Below the pieces are notes generated by a model. It saw only the letters and a program-made list of their open reading frames with translations. It was not told where the DNA came from and did no database searches. Below are positions 34,740-43,669 of a DNA stretch of 64,000 nt, one piece after another. Source of the DNA: Accumulibacter sp031732795 (GTDB lineage Bacteria; Pseudomonadota; Gammaproteobacteria; Burkholderiales; Rhodocyclaceae); contig JAVMKC010000115.1 in the NCBI GenBank assembly GCA_031732795.1, positions 124,001 through 188,000 on the forward strand, given 5' to 3'. Within the stretch, counting starts at the first letter, position 1; each line of letters starts with the position of its first letter. The position numbers and the translations under genes are program-made.

Positions 34740-34780
34740 TCCATACGGTACCGTACGCATACCGTACTGCCCGGTATGGA
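34740..34780. promoter_or_regulatory. Composite TACCGTA operator before etfB
   Basis: The region holds TACGGTA (34744-34750) overlapping TACCGTA (34749-34755) as the palindrome TACGGTACCGTA. A second TACCGTA is at 34760-34766, exactly 11 bp on. The whole block is framed by TCCATAC and GTATGGA. A TTGACA box lies just upstream at 34726-34731. One helical turn between repeats is typical of TetR-type operators. Confidence 0.65.
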
Positions 34781-34912
34781 CCATTGTCCGGGCAGGGTGC
34801 GGCTCTGTCAAATGCGGATGACCTCGATCGTGATCGATTACGATGCGATTTTGCAAACGACTCGCTGTGTGCTCGATCGCTGAACGGCAAACAGTGAGAT
34901 AAGGAGAGAAAC

Positions 34913-35662
34913 TTGAAGATCCTCGTTCCAGTCAAACGGGTGGTGGATTACAACGTCAAGGTGCGCGTCAAGGCGGACGGCAGCGACGTTGATCTGGCCA
35001 ACGTCAAGATGTCAATGAACCCTTTCGACGAAATCGCCGTTGAGGAGGCGGTGCGGCTCAAGGAGGCCGGCATCGCCACCGAAGTGATCGTCGTCTCGGC
35101 GGGTGTCGCCAATTGTCAGGAAACCCTGCGCACCGCGATGGCCATCGGTGCCGATCGTGGCATCCTCATTCAGGCCGACGGTGAATTGCAGCCGTTGGCG
35201 GTTGCCAAGCTGTTGAAAGCGGTTTGCGAAAAAGAGCAACCGCAAATGGTGATCTGCGGCAAACAGGCGATCGACGACGACGCCAATCAAACCGGTCAGA
35301 TGCTCGCCGGCCTGCTGTCGTGGCCGCAAGCGACCTTCGCTTCGAAAGTGGTCGTTGCCGGCGCCCAGGCGACGGTGACCCGTGAAATCGACGGTGGCCT
35401 GGAAACCGTCGAAGTGCCCCTGCCTGCCGTGGTCACGGCTGACCTGCGCCTCAACGAGCCGCGCTACGCAACTCTGCCAAACATCATGAAAGCGAAGAAA
35501 AAGCCGCTGGAGACGACTACGGCGGCAGCGCTCGGGATCGACGTCGCTCCACGCCTGAAAACGCTCAAGGTCGCCGAGCCGCCGAAACGCAGCGCCGGCA
35601 TCGTGGTCGCCGACGTGGCGACATTGGTGATGAAACTCAAGACTGAAGCGAAGGTGATCTGA
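34913..35662 (+). CDS. etfB: Electron transfer flavoprotein, beta subunit
   Basis: EtfB binds AMP and, with EtfA, carries electrons from acyl-CoA dehydrogenases to ETF:quinone oxidoreductase. The 249-residue chain has the typical start MKILVPVKRVVDYNVK, the NPFDEIAVEEAVRLKE segment and the family signature VVTADLRLNEPRYATLPNIM. The start codon is TTG at 34913, preceded by AAGGAGAGAAAC. etfA follows after 2 bp. This is the first gene of a unit likely controlled by the divergent TetR regulator. Confidence 0.96.
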   Translation: MKILVPVKRVVDYNVKVRVKADGSDVDLANVKMSMNPFDEIAVEEAVRLKEAGIATEVIVVSAGVANCQETLRTAMAIGADRGILIQADGELQPLAVAKLLKAVCEKEQPQMVICGKQAIDDDANQTGQMLAGLLSWPQATFASKVVVAGAQATVTREIDGGLETVEVPLPAVVTADLRLNEPRYATLPNIMKAKKKPLETTTAAALGIDVAPRLKTLKVAEPPKRSAGIVVADVATLVMKLKTEAKVI

Positions 35663-35664
35663 TC

Positions 35665-36597
35665 ATGACCATTCTCGTTATCGCCGAGCACGACAATAGC
35701 TCACTGAAAGCGGCAACCCTCAACGCCGTCACCGCCGCCGCCCGCATCGGCGGCGATATCCATCTGCTCGTGGCCGGCAGTGGCTGCGCGGCCGTTGCCG
35801 ACAGCGCGGCCAAGGTGGCGGGTGTCGGCAAAGTGTTGCTGGTCGACGCCGCCCATTACGCCGCGCACGCGGCGTCGAATTTGGCCGCGCTGGTCCAGGG
35901 GTTGGCCAGCGGGTACACCCACATCGTTGCCGCGGCGACCACCCAGGGCAAGAACAGCATGCCGCGACTTGCCGCGATCCTCGACAGCGCGCAGATTTCC
36001 GAGATCGTCGCCGTTGTCGATGCCAATACCTTTGTCCGGCCGATTTACGCCGGCAACGTGCTGGCGACGGTTCAGTCGGCGGATCCGGTAAAAGTGATCA
36101 CCGTGCGGGCAACCGCCTTCGAAGCCGCCGGCGACGGCGGCAGTGCAGCGGTCGAGGCCGTCGCTCCCGGCCCCGATGTGGCGCGCAGCAAACTGGTCGG
36201 CCGCGAATTGACCAAGTCCGAACGCCCCGAATTGACGGCCGCCAAAGTGGTGGTATCCGGCGGCCGTGGCCTGGGCAGCAACGAAAGCTTTCACGGGCTG
36301 CTCGAACCGCTGGCCGACAAGCTCGGTGGGGCTGTCGGTGCCTCACGCGCCGCGGTGGACGCCGGTTTTGCGCCGAACGACTACCAGGTCGGCCAGACCG
36401 GCAAGATCGTCGCCCCGCAGCTGTATATCGCCGTCGGTATCTCGGGAGCGATTCAGCACTTGGCCGGGATGAAGGACAGCAAGGTGATCGTGGCGATCAA
36501 CAAGGACGCCGAAGCGCCGATCTTCCAGGTGGCCGACTATGGTCTGGTCGGCGATCTGTTCCAAATCCTGCCGGCGTTGCAGGCGGAACTCGGCTAA
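35665..36597 (+). CDS. etfA: Electron transfer flavoprotein, alpha subunit
   Basis: EtfA holds the FAD of the electron transfer flavoprotein. The 310-residue protein has the C-terminal FAD domain with VVSGGRGLGSNESF, VGASRAAVDAGFAPND, QVGQTGKIVAPQLYIA and the end signature IVAINKDAEAPIFQVADYGLVGD. The N-terminal domain begins MTILVIAEHDNSSLK. It follows etfB by 2 bp. The acyl-CoA dehydrogenase that would feed it lies about 1.3 kb downstream, separated by three small membrane-protein-type genes. Confidence 0.96.
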   Translation: MTILVIAEHDNSSLKAATLNAVTAAARIGGDIHLLVAGSGCAAVADSAAKVAGVGKVLLVDAAHYAAHAASNLAALVQGLASGYTHIVAAATTQGKNSMPRLAAILDSAQISEIVAVVDANTFVRPIYAGNVLATVQSADPVKVITVRATAFEAAGDGGSAAVEAVAPGPDVARSKLVGRELTKSERPELTAAKVVVSGGRGLGSNESFHGLLEPLADKLGGAVGASRAAVDAGFAPNDYQVGQTGKIVAPQLYIAVGISGAIQHLAGMKDSKVIVAINKDAEAPIFQVADYGLVGDLFQILPALQAELG

Positions 36598-36627
36598 GTA
36601 GCGGGACTCTCGCCGAAGCGTACGGAC

Positions 36628-37293
36628 GTGAATTTGCCGGACGGTCTGCTCGACGGTCAATGGACCGCTGTGGCCTGGGTGTTGTTCGCCATCGCGGCGA
36701 TTGCCGCCGTTCGCTCGGCACCTTGGCGGGTGCTGCAGGAAAGTACCCGCCTGAACGCCTTTCTAGCCTTGGTGGTGACGCTGACCCTGTTGTGGAACTT
36801 GAAAGCCGGCGTCAAACCCGGCTTGGCCCTGCATCTGCTCGGGGCAACGGTGTTCACCCTCTGCTACGGTTGGGCGCTGGCCTTTGTCGGGCTGTGTCTG
36901 GTGCTGATCGGTGTTAGCCTCAATGGGGCCGCCGGTTGGCAGGTTTACCCGGTCAATGCTTTGTTGATGGCCGGGGTCGGCGTTGCCGTCAGTCAGGGCC
37001 TGCATCGACTGGTCGATCGGCTGTTGCCGGCGCAGTTGTTCGTGTTCATTTTCTGCAAAGGCTTTTTCGCCTCGGCATTGACGGTGATCGCCACGGGGGC
37101 GATGGTCTGTCTGGTGCTGGGGTTGGCCGGGGCCTATCCAGCCGACTATTTGCGTGGCGAATATTTGCCGTATTTCGTTTTGCTTGGTTTTTCCGAGGCG
37201 TGGTTGTCGGGAATGGTGGCGACGCTGCTGGCCGTTTATCGTCCCGATCTATTGGCCGATTTCGACGACAGCCGATTTTTGAGAAAACGATGA
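36628..37293 (+). CDS. CbiM-like energy-coupling-factor permease
   Basis: This 221-residue membrane protein has six or so hydrophobic segments. It starts MNLPDGLLDGQWTAVAW, which matches the conserved N-terminus of CbiM/COG3235 proteins, the substrate-binding part of cobalt/nickel ECF transporters in which N-terminal residues bind metal. The canonical histidine at position 2 (MHLPDG) is Asn here, and no CbiQ or CbiO is adjacent. A role in metal uptake is therefore uncertain. It lies 30 bp after etfA and overlaps a short downstream frame by ATGA. Confidence 0.7.
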   Translation: MNLPDGLLDGQWTAVAWVLFAIAAIAAVRSAPWRVLQESTRLNAFLALVVTLTLLWNLKAGVKPGLALHLLGATVFTLCYGWALAFVGLCLVLIGVSLNGAAGWQVYPVNALLMAGVGVAVSQGLHRLVDRLLPAQLFVFIFCKGFFASALTVIATGAMVCLVLGLAGAYPADYLRGEYLPYFVLLGFSEAWLSGMVATLLAVYRPDLLADFDDSRFLRKR

Positions 37294-37361
37294 GCGTCGT
37301 CGGCAAGGTCATCGGGCAATTTCTTGATCGTTGTCCGCCAGGAGGCGGCAGCAACGGCTGA
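37290..37361 (+). CDS. Very short coupled ORF
   Basis: A 23-codon frame (start MSVVGKVIGQFLDRCPPGG) overlaps the permease stop by ATGA, and its own stop overlaps the next ATG as TGATG at 37359-37363. The arrangement suggests a translational relay rather than a functional protein. It contains an AGGAGG that could serve the next gene. Confidence 0.4.
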   Translation: MSVVGKVIGQFLDRCPPGGGSNG

Positions 37362-37864
37362 TGGCGACGTCGTCGAACGCGGTTTCATCGACGTCGATGG
37401 CGTCTGACGTTCCGGCCGTACCTGCCGGCCAGTCGTCATCGGTCGCCGGGTCTCCATCGACGGTTAACGAGGTGGCTGCCATCGGTTTGAAAAGCGGTGA
37501 TTGGGCGACGGCGTTGCCCGGTTTGGCGGCAGTCGCCATTCTGTTGATTGTCGTTTTGCTCAGACGGCGAGGAATTCTCGTCGAACAACTGACTCGGCGT
37601 TCCACGATCGATTCCCTGTCGCAAATCGTCGATCCGGTAGCGCGGGCGGGGGACGCGGCTTCACCATTGACGGCAGCGACCCTGGAGCAATTGCCGGAGA
37701 TCTGTGAGCGTGTCGTCGCTTTGTGGGGACAACCGGCGTGCCGGGTGTATCTGGAAGAAATCCTGCAGCAAGGGCGTGTCGATCCCCAGCGCTGCCTGAG
37801 TTTGCCGGTAGTACAGGAAATACTTTTTTTGATCGACCTGATGGCAGTCCGCGAGGCTGGCTGA
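37361..37864 (+). CDS. Hypothetical single-pass membrane protein
   Basis: A 167-residue protein with a Ser/Ala/Thr-rich N-terminus (about 45 residues), one clear transmembrane segment (ALPGLAAVAILLIVVLL followed by RRRG, about 52-68) and a soluble C-terminal domain (LEQLPEICERVVALWGQPAC, then RVYLEEILQQGRV). I do not recognise the family. I chose the ATG at 37361 because of the TGATG coupling; a TTG at 37331 is possible. It lies between the CbiM-like gene and the acyl-CoA dehydrogenase. Confidence 0.6.
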   Translation: MATSSNAVSSTSMASDVPAVPAGQSSSVAGSPSTVNEVAAIGLKSGDWATALPGLAAVAILLIVVLLRRRGILVEQLTRRSTIDSLSQIVDPVARAGDAASPLTAATLEQLPEICERVVALWGQPACRVYLEEILQQGRVDPQRCLSLPVVQEILFLIDLMAVREAG

Positions 37865-37897
37865 CCCTTTTATTCACCATCACCAGGAGAAAAACCA

Positions 37898-39691
37898 ATG
37901 AGCGAATACATCGCACCGATCCGTGACATGCAGTTTGTGCTACAGGAAATCGCTGGGCTGGATCAGGTCGCGCAATTACCGGGTTGCGAAGAAGCGACTC
38001 ACGATCTGGTCGACGCGGTTCTCGAGGAAGCCGGCAAATTCGCCAGCGAGGTGCTGTCGCCTTTGAACTATAGCGGCGATCAGGAAGGGGCGGTCTGGCA
38101 CGACAAGCAAGTAACCATGCCAGCAGGGTTCAAGGACGCGTATCGGCTTTTTGCCGAAAGCGGTTGGCCAGCCTTGGCTTGTGAAACCGAGTGGGGCGGG
38201 CAGGGCTTGCCCAAGCTGGTCAGCGCGGCGGTGGCCGAAATGTGGAAGTCGGCCAACCACGCTTTCTCGCTGTGTCCACTACTCACCGCCGGAGCAATCG
38301 AAGCGTTGGTTCTCTCAGGTTCCGACAAGCTCAAGGAAACCTATCTCGAAAAGATGGTCAGCGGTGAATGGACCGGAACGATGAACCTGACCGAGCCGAA
38401 CGCCGGTTCCGACCTCGCTGCGGTGCGCACCCGTGCCGAACCGCAGCCCGACGGCCGTTACAAGATTTTTGGCCAGAAGATCTTCATCACCTATGGTGAG
38501 CACGACCTGACCGAGAACATCATCCATCTGGTGCTGGCGCGTACGCCGAACGCACCGGAAGGGGTCAAGGGCATTTCGTTGTTCGTGGTCCCCAAATTCA
38601 TGGTCAACGAAGACGGCAGTCTCGGCGAGCGCAACGACGCGTATTGCGTATCGATCGAACACAAACTCGGCATCCATGCCAGCCCGACGTCGATCATCGC
38701 TTTCGGCGACCAGGGCGGCGCGATCGGCGATCTGGTCGGTGAAGAGAATCGTGGTCTGGAATACATGTTCATCATGATGAACGCCGCGCGTTTCGGCGTC
38801 GGTCTGGAAGGCGTCGCCGTCTGCGAGCGCGCTTATCAACGTGCCCGGGACTATGCCCGCGAGCGCATCCAATGCACCGACATCGGCGTGCGCGGCGGCC
38901 CGAAAGTGGCGATCATCCACCATCCCGACGTGCGCCGGATGCTGATGACCATTCGCGCGCACGCGGAAGCCAGTCGGGCGCTGGCTTACTCGACAGCGGC
39001 AGCGCTCGATGCCGCGGCTCATCATCCCGATGACGCTGAACGTAAGCGCAATCAGGCGTTTGCCGATCTGATGATCCCGGTGGTCAAAGGTTGGAGCACT
39101 GAATGCGGGGTGACGATGGCCTCGATCGGCGTGCAGGTGCATGGCGGCATGGGCTATGTCGAAGAAACCGGCGCGGCGCAGCATTTGCGCGATGCGCAGA
39201 TTTCGACGATCTATGAAGGCACCACCGGCATCCAGGCCAACGACCTGATCGGCCGCAAGATGGCTCGGGAAGGCGGGGCGACCCTCAAAGCCTTGCTGGT
39301 GACCATGCGCGCACTCGATGCCGATCTGGCCGGGCAGGACGGCGAACATTTCGCGTCCTTGCGCCGTCGGTTCACGGCCGGAATCGACGCCGTCGAGCGG
39401 GCGGCGGACTGGTTGATCGCCACCTACGGCAAGGACGTACGTGCGGCTTCAGCGGGTGCGGTGCCGTTCCTGAAACTGCTCGGCACCGTTGCCGGCGGCT
39501 GGATGATGGCGCGTTCGGCGCTGGCGGCGCAGGCACGGATAGACGGTGGCAGCAGTGATCCATTCTACCCCGCCAAGATCGCCACGGCCCGTTTTTATGC
39601 CGATCACGTGCTGTCGCAGGCGGACGGACTGGCCAGCAGCATCGTCGACGGTGCCGTCGGGGTGCTCGCCTTCAGCGAAGACATGTTCTGA
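37898..39691 (+). CDS. Acyl-CoA dehydrogenase (long form)
   Basis: This FAD enzyme oxidises acyl-CoA to enoyl-CoA and passes electrons to EtfAB. At 597 residues it belongs to the long DmdC/AcdA-like form with an extra C-terminal domain. Motifs include MNLTEPNAGSDLAAVRTRA, GQKIFITYGEHDL, VHGGMGYVEETGAAQHLRDA and, near residue 440, IYEGTTGIQANDLIGRK with the likely catalytic Glu. The ATG at 37898 follows CACCAGGAG. The gene is followed by a thioesterase and acetoacetyl-CoA synthetase, supporting a fatty-acid or short-chain acyl-CoA module. Chain-length preference cannot be told. Confidence 0.92.
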   Translation: MSEYIAPIRDMQFVLQEIAGLDQVAQLPGCEEATHDLVDAVLEEAGKFASEVLSPLNYSGDQEGAVWHDKQVTMPAGFKDAYRLFAESGWPALACETEWGGQGLPKLVSAAVAEMWKSANHAFSLCPLLTAGAIEALVLSGSDKLKETYLEKMVSGEWTGTMNLTEPNAGSDLAAVRTRAEPQPDGRYKIFGQKIFITYGEHDLTENIIHLVLARTPNAPEGVKGISLFVVPKFMVNEDGSLGERNDAYCVSIEHKLGIHASPTSIIAFGDQGGAIGDLVGEENRGLEYMFIMMNAARFGVGLEGVAVCERAYQRARDYARERIQCTDIGVRGGPKVAIIHHPDVRRMLMTIRAHAEASRALAYSTAAALDAAAHHPDDAERKRNQAFADLMIPVVKGWSTECGVTMASIGVQVHGGMGYVEETGAAQHLRDAQISTIYEGTTGIQANDLIGRKMAREGGATLKALLVTMRALDADLAGQDGEHFASLRRRFTAGIDAVERAADWLIATYGKDVRAASAGAVPFLKLLGTVAGGWMMARSALAAQARIDGGSSDPFYPAKIATARFYADHVLSQADGLASSIVDGAVGVLAFSEDMF

Positions 39692-39809
39692 GTCCGGTTC
39701 TGCGTCCTGTTCTGAGTTCCTCTCGGCGCCGATATTTTGGCGCCGTTCCCCGGCGGCCAGAAAGAGTCCTGGCCGCCGGATCTCGTTGCAAACCGATCAG
39801 GAGTTGACG

Positions 39810-40223
39810 ATGCCGACTGCCCGTAAACTCGTGCTGACTACGCGGATACCGATCCGCTGGGGAGACATGGACGCCTATGGTCATGTCAATAACACCATCT
39901 ACTTCCGCTACATGGAACAAGCCCGCGTCGAGTTCCTGCAGCAAAGCGATTGTCCGGCGGTTCCCCACGGCGACGCGCCGGTGATCATCAACGCCAGTTG
40001 CACCTTCCTGATTCCGCTGAATTATCCAGGCACCGTCGAAGTGCGGATGTACTGCGGTCTGCCCGGACGCAGCAGCGTACCGACGCATTACGAACTGCGA
40101 CTGGAAGGCGATCCCGAAACGCTTTACGCGACCGGCGATGCGAAAATGGTCTGGATGAACGTCGATACCGGCAAATCGGTGCCGATACCGGATCATTTGC
40201 GCACGGCACTGACCGCCGGTTGA
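39810..40223 (+). CDS. Acyl-CoA thioesterase, 4HBT family
   Basis: A hot-dog-fold thioesterase of 137 residues. The N-terminal RIPIRWGDMDAYGHVNNTIY contains the catalytic Asp of the 4-hydroxybenzoyl-CoA thioesterase type (WGDMDAYGHVNN). I chose the ATG at 39810 because CAGGAG precedes it and the homologous region begins here; a longer open frame upstream overlaps the dehydrogenase gene and has no support. It would release free acids from surplus acyl-CoA produced by the neighbouring enzymes. Confidence 0.88.
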   Translation: MPTARKLVLTTRIPIRWGDMDAYGHVNNTIYFRYMEQARVEFLQQSDCPAVPHGDAPVIINASCTFLIPLNYPGTVEVRMYCGLPGRSSVPTHYELRLEGDPETLYATGDAKMVWMNVDTGKSVPIPDHLRTALTAG

Positions 40224-40375
40224 TGCCGTGACTGAATGATTGTTGCGCAAACGTGCTGGAGACCCTCGCCCGGCACGCTAGGACCGGGCCTGGTCGACGC
40301 GCTCACAATGTGATCAGAACGGGAAGGATGCGCTGACCGGCGCTGGCCGCTACCCGTTTCCAGGAGGACCGCCCA

Positions 40376-42355
40376 ATGTTCGCTTCGACACCACTCTGGC
40401 GTCCCGACGCCGAAAGCATTGCTCAGACCCGGCTGCGCGCTTTCATTGACGAAGTCGACCGTCGCTGGTCGGCCGGCTGCCGCGATTACGACAGTCTCTG
40501 GCGCTGGTCGGTCAGTGAGCCGCAGGCCTTCTGGACCACCCTCTGGGACAGCTGCCAGGTGATCGGCGAACGTGGCCAACGGATTCTCGAAAATGGCCAG
40601 CAAATGCCCGGTGCGCGCTGGTTCCCGGAAGCGCGCCTGAATTACGCCGAAAATCTGCTGCGTCACCGTGACGATGGCCAAGCCTTGGTCTTCTGGGGCG
40701 AAGACCGCGTCAAACGACGCTTGACGCGGCGCGAGCTTTACGACGAAGTGTCGCGTTGTGCACAGGCATTACGGGCGCTCGGCATCGGTGTCGGCGACCG
40801 GGTCGCCGCTTATCTGCCGAACATGCCGGAAGCCTTGATCGCCATGCTCGCCACCGCCTCGCTGGGTGCGATCTGGTCGTCGGCTTCCCCGGATTTCGGC
40901 GTACAGGGGGTGCTCGACCGTTTCGGCCAGATCGAACCGCAGGTGCTGTTGTGCACCGATGGCTACTGGTACAACGGCAAGGCGATCGACTGTTCGGCGC
41001 GTAACGTCGAAATCGCCGCGCGCATCCCCTCGTTGCGACGAACCGTCGTCGTTTCCTATCTCGATGGCCAAGCGGATATCGGAACGTTGGTCAACGGCGT
41101 GCGCTACGCCGATTTCATCGCTCCCTACGCGGCTGATGCGATCGATTTCGTCCGGCTGCCGTTCGACCACCCCTTGTTCATCATGTTTTCTTCGGGAACT
41201 ACCGGGGTGCCGAAGTGCATCGTGCACGGCCACGGCGGAACCCTGCTGCAGCATCTCAAGGAGCATCAACTGCACGGCGACCTCAGAGCGGGTGACCGCT
41301 TGTTCTACTTCACCACTTGTGGCTGGATGATGTGGAACTGGCTGGTTTCCGGGCTGGCCTCCGGTGTCACCTTGCTGCTCTACGACGGATCACCGTTCGC
41401 CGGAGCCAGCGGTTCAAATGGTTCAAATGGCCGCCTGCTTTTCGACTACGCCGACAGCGAACGGATGACGCATTTCGGCACCTCGGCCAAATTCATCGAC
41501 GCCGTCGCCAAAGCCGGGCTGCGGCCGCGCGAGACGCATCGCCTGGCCGAATTGCGAGTGATCTTCTCCACCGGCAGCCCGCTGGTGCCGGAAAGTTTCG
41601 ATTTCGTCTATCGCCACCTCAAAACCGACGTGTTGCTGGCATCGATTTCCGGTGGAACCGATATTTTGTCGTGTTTCGCGCTCGGCAACCCGTTGTTACC
41701 GGTTTATCGCGGCGAATTGCAGTGCCGGGGACTGGGAATGGCCGTCGACGTCTTTGACGATGACGGTCGGTCTTTGCCTGCCGGCGAGCGTGGCGAACTG
41801 GTGTGTACGGCGCCGTTTCCGTCGATGCCGATCGGTTTCTGGAACGATCCGGACGGGCGTAAATACCGCGCCGCTTACTTTGAACGTTTTGCCAATGTCT
41901 GGTGTCACGGCGACTTTGTCGAATTGACCGGACATGGCGGCATGATCATCTACGGTCGCTCCGACGCCGTCCTCAATCCCGGTGGTGTGCGTATCGGCAC
42001 CGCCGAAATCTATCGCCAAGTCGAGCAATTGCCGGAAGTGGTCGAGTCCCTGGCGATTGGCCAGGAATGGCAAGGCGACGTACGCGTCGTGCTGTTCGTC
42101 AAACTGCGCGAAGGCGAACGGCTCCACGCGGCATTGATCGAACGCATCAAGCGACAACTACGGGAAAATACGACACCACGGCATGTGCCGGCGAAAGTCG
42201 TCCAAGTGGCCGACATTCCGCGGACCAAAAGCGGCAAAATCGTCGAACTGGCGGTGCGGCAGGTCGTTCATCATCGTCCGGTAAAGAATCTCGAAGCATT
42301 GGCCAATCCGGAGGCCTTGGCGTTCTTTGCCGATCGCGAAGAATTGCAGGAATAG
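40376..42355 (+). CDS. Acetoacetyl-CoA synthetase
   Basis: This ANL-family ligase activates acetoacetate with ATP and CoA. The 659-residue length and the sequence LWRPDAESIAQTRLRAF, then WFPEARLNYAENLL, are characteristic of acetoacetyl-CoA synthetase rather than acetyl-CoA synthetase. The ATP motif FSSGTTGVPKCIVHGHGG is near 271-287, the adenylate region TTCGWMMWNWLVSGLASG near 320, and the C-terminal Lys is in RTKSGKIVELAV near 617. The ATG at 40376 follows CAGGAGGACC. It closes the acyl-CoA module and may feed acetoacetate from PHB breakdown into acetyl-CoA. Confidence 0.95.
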   Translation: MFASTPLWRPDAESIAQTRLRAFIDEVDRRWSAGCRDYDSLWRWSVSEPQAFWTTLWDSCQVIGERGQRILENGQQMPGARWFPEARLNYAENLLRHRDDGQALVFWGEDRVKRRLTRRELYDEVSRCAQALRALGIGVGDRVAAYLPNMPEALIAMLATASLGAIWSSASPDFGVQGVLDRFGQIEPQVLLCTDGYWYNGKAIDCSARNVEIAARIPSLRRTVVVSYLDGQADIGTLVNGVRYADFIAPYAADAIDFVRLPFDHPLFIMFSSGTTGVPKCIVHGHGGTLLQHLKEHQLHGDLRAGDRLFYFTTCGWMMWNWLVSGLASGVTLLLYDGSPFAGASGSNGSNGRLLFDYADSERMTHFGTSAKFIDAVAKAGLRPRETHRLAELRVIFSTGSPLVPESFDFVYRHLKTDVLLASISGGTDILSCFALGNPLLPVYRGELQCRGLGMAVDVFDDDGRSLPAGERGELVCTAPFPSMPIGFWNDPDGRKYRAAYFERFANVWCHGDFVELTGHGGMIIYGRSDAVLNPGGVRIGTAEIYRQVEQLPEVVESLAIGQEWQGDVRVVLFVKLREGERLHAALIERIKRQLRENTTPRHVPAKVVQVADIPRTKSGKIVELAVRQVVHHRPVKNLEALANPEALAFFADREELQE

Positions 42356-42746
42356 CCTCTGGCGTTTGCAGCGGATCTCAGCACTGCGCTTCTTGGCCGG
42401 ACGAGGGCCGCCAGCATCGGATCGGAATCATGGCGAGCAATTCATCTTGGACTCGTGCGAGGTTGGCGGGTGTCCGACTTCAAGACATCATGAGGAGTGA
42501 TTTACGCATCCCTATCGGATCTCAACGTCCGTATTGGGAACTCAAGCTGGGCGCTTCAGCGTCCTTTCCCAGCTCGATCTGGAATCGGCGAAAGTCAAAT
42601 CGCCTCGCGTGCCCAATCCCATGACCCTGCAATGGCGGGTGTTAAATTCTCAAATAAGCAAATATCCCGCACGAAAGCGTGGATTTTTGAAAGGTGAATG
42701 CCTGCCCGACAAAGTGGTATTTCGCCGGTGTCCGTCGACTGGTAAC

Positions 42747-42835
42747 TGCCGGAACTCTGCTGTAACGCTTCTACTACGGCAAGCCCTTGGTTCAGAAAAA
42801 AACATCCACGTCAAGGAGTGTCGGAATTCTTTACA
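42747..42835. promoter_or_regulatory. Two TGYCGGAA-type upstream elements
   Basis: TGTCGGAATTCTTTACA (42819-42835) is a dyad centred on GAATTC with TGT...ACA ends. A diverged relative, TGCCGGAACTCTGCTGTAA, lies at 42747-42765. They are about 85 and 155 bp upstream of the sigma-54 promoter for the PEP-CTERM gene, the normal distance for enhancer-type binding sites of a sigma-54 activator such as PrsR. Confidence 0.55.
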
Positions 42836-42910
42836 TTCTCCTGCCGCCGATGGCGGGAAAACCGAAGGAGAATGACGCAACAAGATGATTCATATGCAGT
42901 TGTTGAATTA

Positions 42911-42926
42911 TGGCACGCTATTTGCT
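42911..42926 (+). promoter_or_regulatory. Sigma-54 promoter of PEP-CTERM gene
   Basis: TGGCACGCTATTTGCT matches the sigma-54 consensus TGGCACGnnnnTTGCW exactly, with the invariant GG and GC separated by 10 bp. It predicts a transcript start near 42937 and a leader of about 108 bases before the ATG at 43045. The intervening 42356-42746 stretch holds no recognisable gene. Confidence 0.82.
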
Positions 42927-43044
42927 CTTTTACAATCGCTATCTTCTACAACGCAATTCAGGTAGCGGAGTCGAAACGCAGTCAGACCTCAAAATATCTT
43001 TCGGTCCGTGAATTCCATAAATTTTTCACTAGGAGGGTTGTTTA

Positions 43045-43644
43045 ATGCATAAGCGTTTCGCTACTGCCGCATTAGTAGGTAGCATGGCCATGATGTTCGC
43101 GTCCGCTGCGTCAGCGCTGCCTACGTTTGTTTCGGGCTCGTTCGCGTTCAATTCGTTTACTACGTCTACGACGGATGTGACCTCCACGACGCATTTTCCG
43201 CTGCCTTCAGGGGTGGTCTTCTTTGGGAGTCCCACCGCCGATTTCGCGCTGGTTCCCTCCCCTATTTTCCTGACCATGCCGGCTGGCGCGGTTAATTTCA
43301 CCCTGGCCGGTTGCTGCAACTGGACGGACCCCTCTTTGGGGAGCTTTACCGGTACAGGCGCTCCGAGCCAATTGCAGACCACCGCTCATCCTAACGCTTC
43401 GGCGACATGGGATGTTGTCGGCACATACACCGTTGGCTCCGCTTTTGCCAACGCCGGGGAAGTCTTGTCGGCTAACATGACTTGGGCTCTGTCGCAGACT
43501 GGTGGTATCGGTAACTCCACTTCGATCAGCGGTACCTTCCACTCGCCTCGGGTCCCCAATCAGCTACCCGAGCCGGCGACGATTGCCATCATGGGTCTCG
43601 GTCTGGCCGGAATCGGTTTGGCTCGCCGTCGCAAGACTGTCTGA
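43045..43644 (+). CDS. PEP-CTERM sorting domain protein
   Basis: This 199-residue exported protein begins with a signal peptide (MHKRFATAALVGSMAMMF then ASAASA, cleavage near residue 24). It has a Ser/Thr/Phe-rich body with a Cys pair (AGCCNWTDP) and ends with the exosortase signal LPEPATIAIMGLGLAGIGLA followed by RRRKTV. Exosortase cleaves such tails and anchors or releases the protein, often in exopolysaccharide-linked floc or biofilm. No exosortase or polysaccharide genes are in the window, so this is an orphan substrate. The ATG follows TAGGAGGGTTG. It is preceded by a perfect sigma-54 promoter and ends at a strong terminator. Confidence 0.92.
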   Translation: MHKRFATAALVGSMAMMFASAASALPTFVSGSFAFNSFTTSTTDVTSTTHFPLPSGVVFFGSPTADFALVPSPIFLTMPAGAVNFTLAGCCNWTDPSLGSFTGTGAPSQLQTTAHPNASATWDVVGTYTVGSAFANAGEVLSANMTWALSQTGGIGNSTSISGTFHSPRVPNQLPEPATIAIMGLGLAGIGLARRRKTV

Positions 43645-43669
43645 CACTCGCTGATTCCAGCTTGATAAC

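Noticed and set aside
42534..42875. A 113-codon frame upstream of the PEP-CTERM gene
   Set aside because: It overlaps the proposed enhancer elements and has no family resemblance or good ribosome site.
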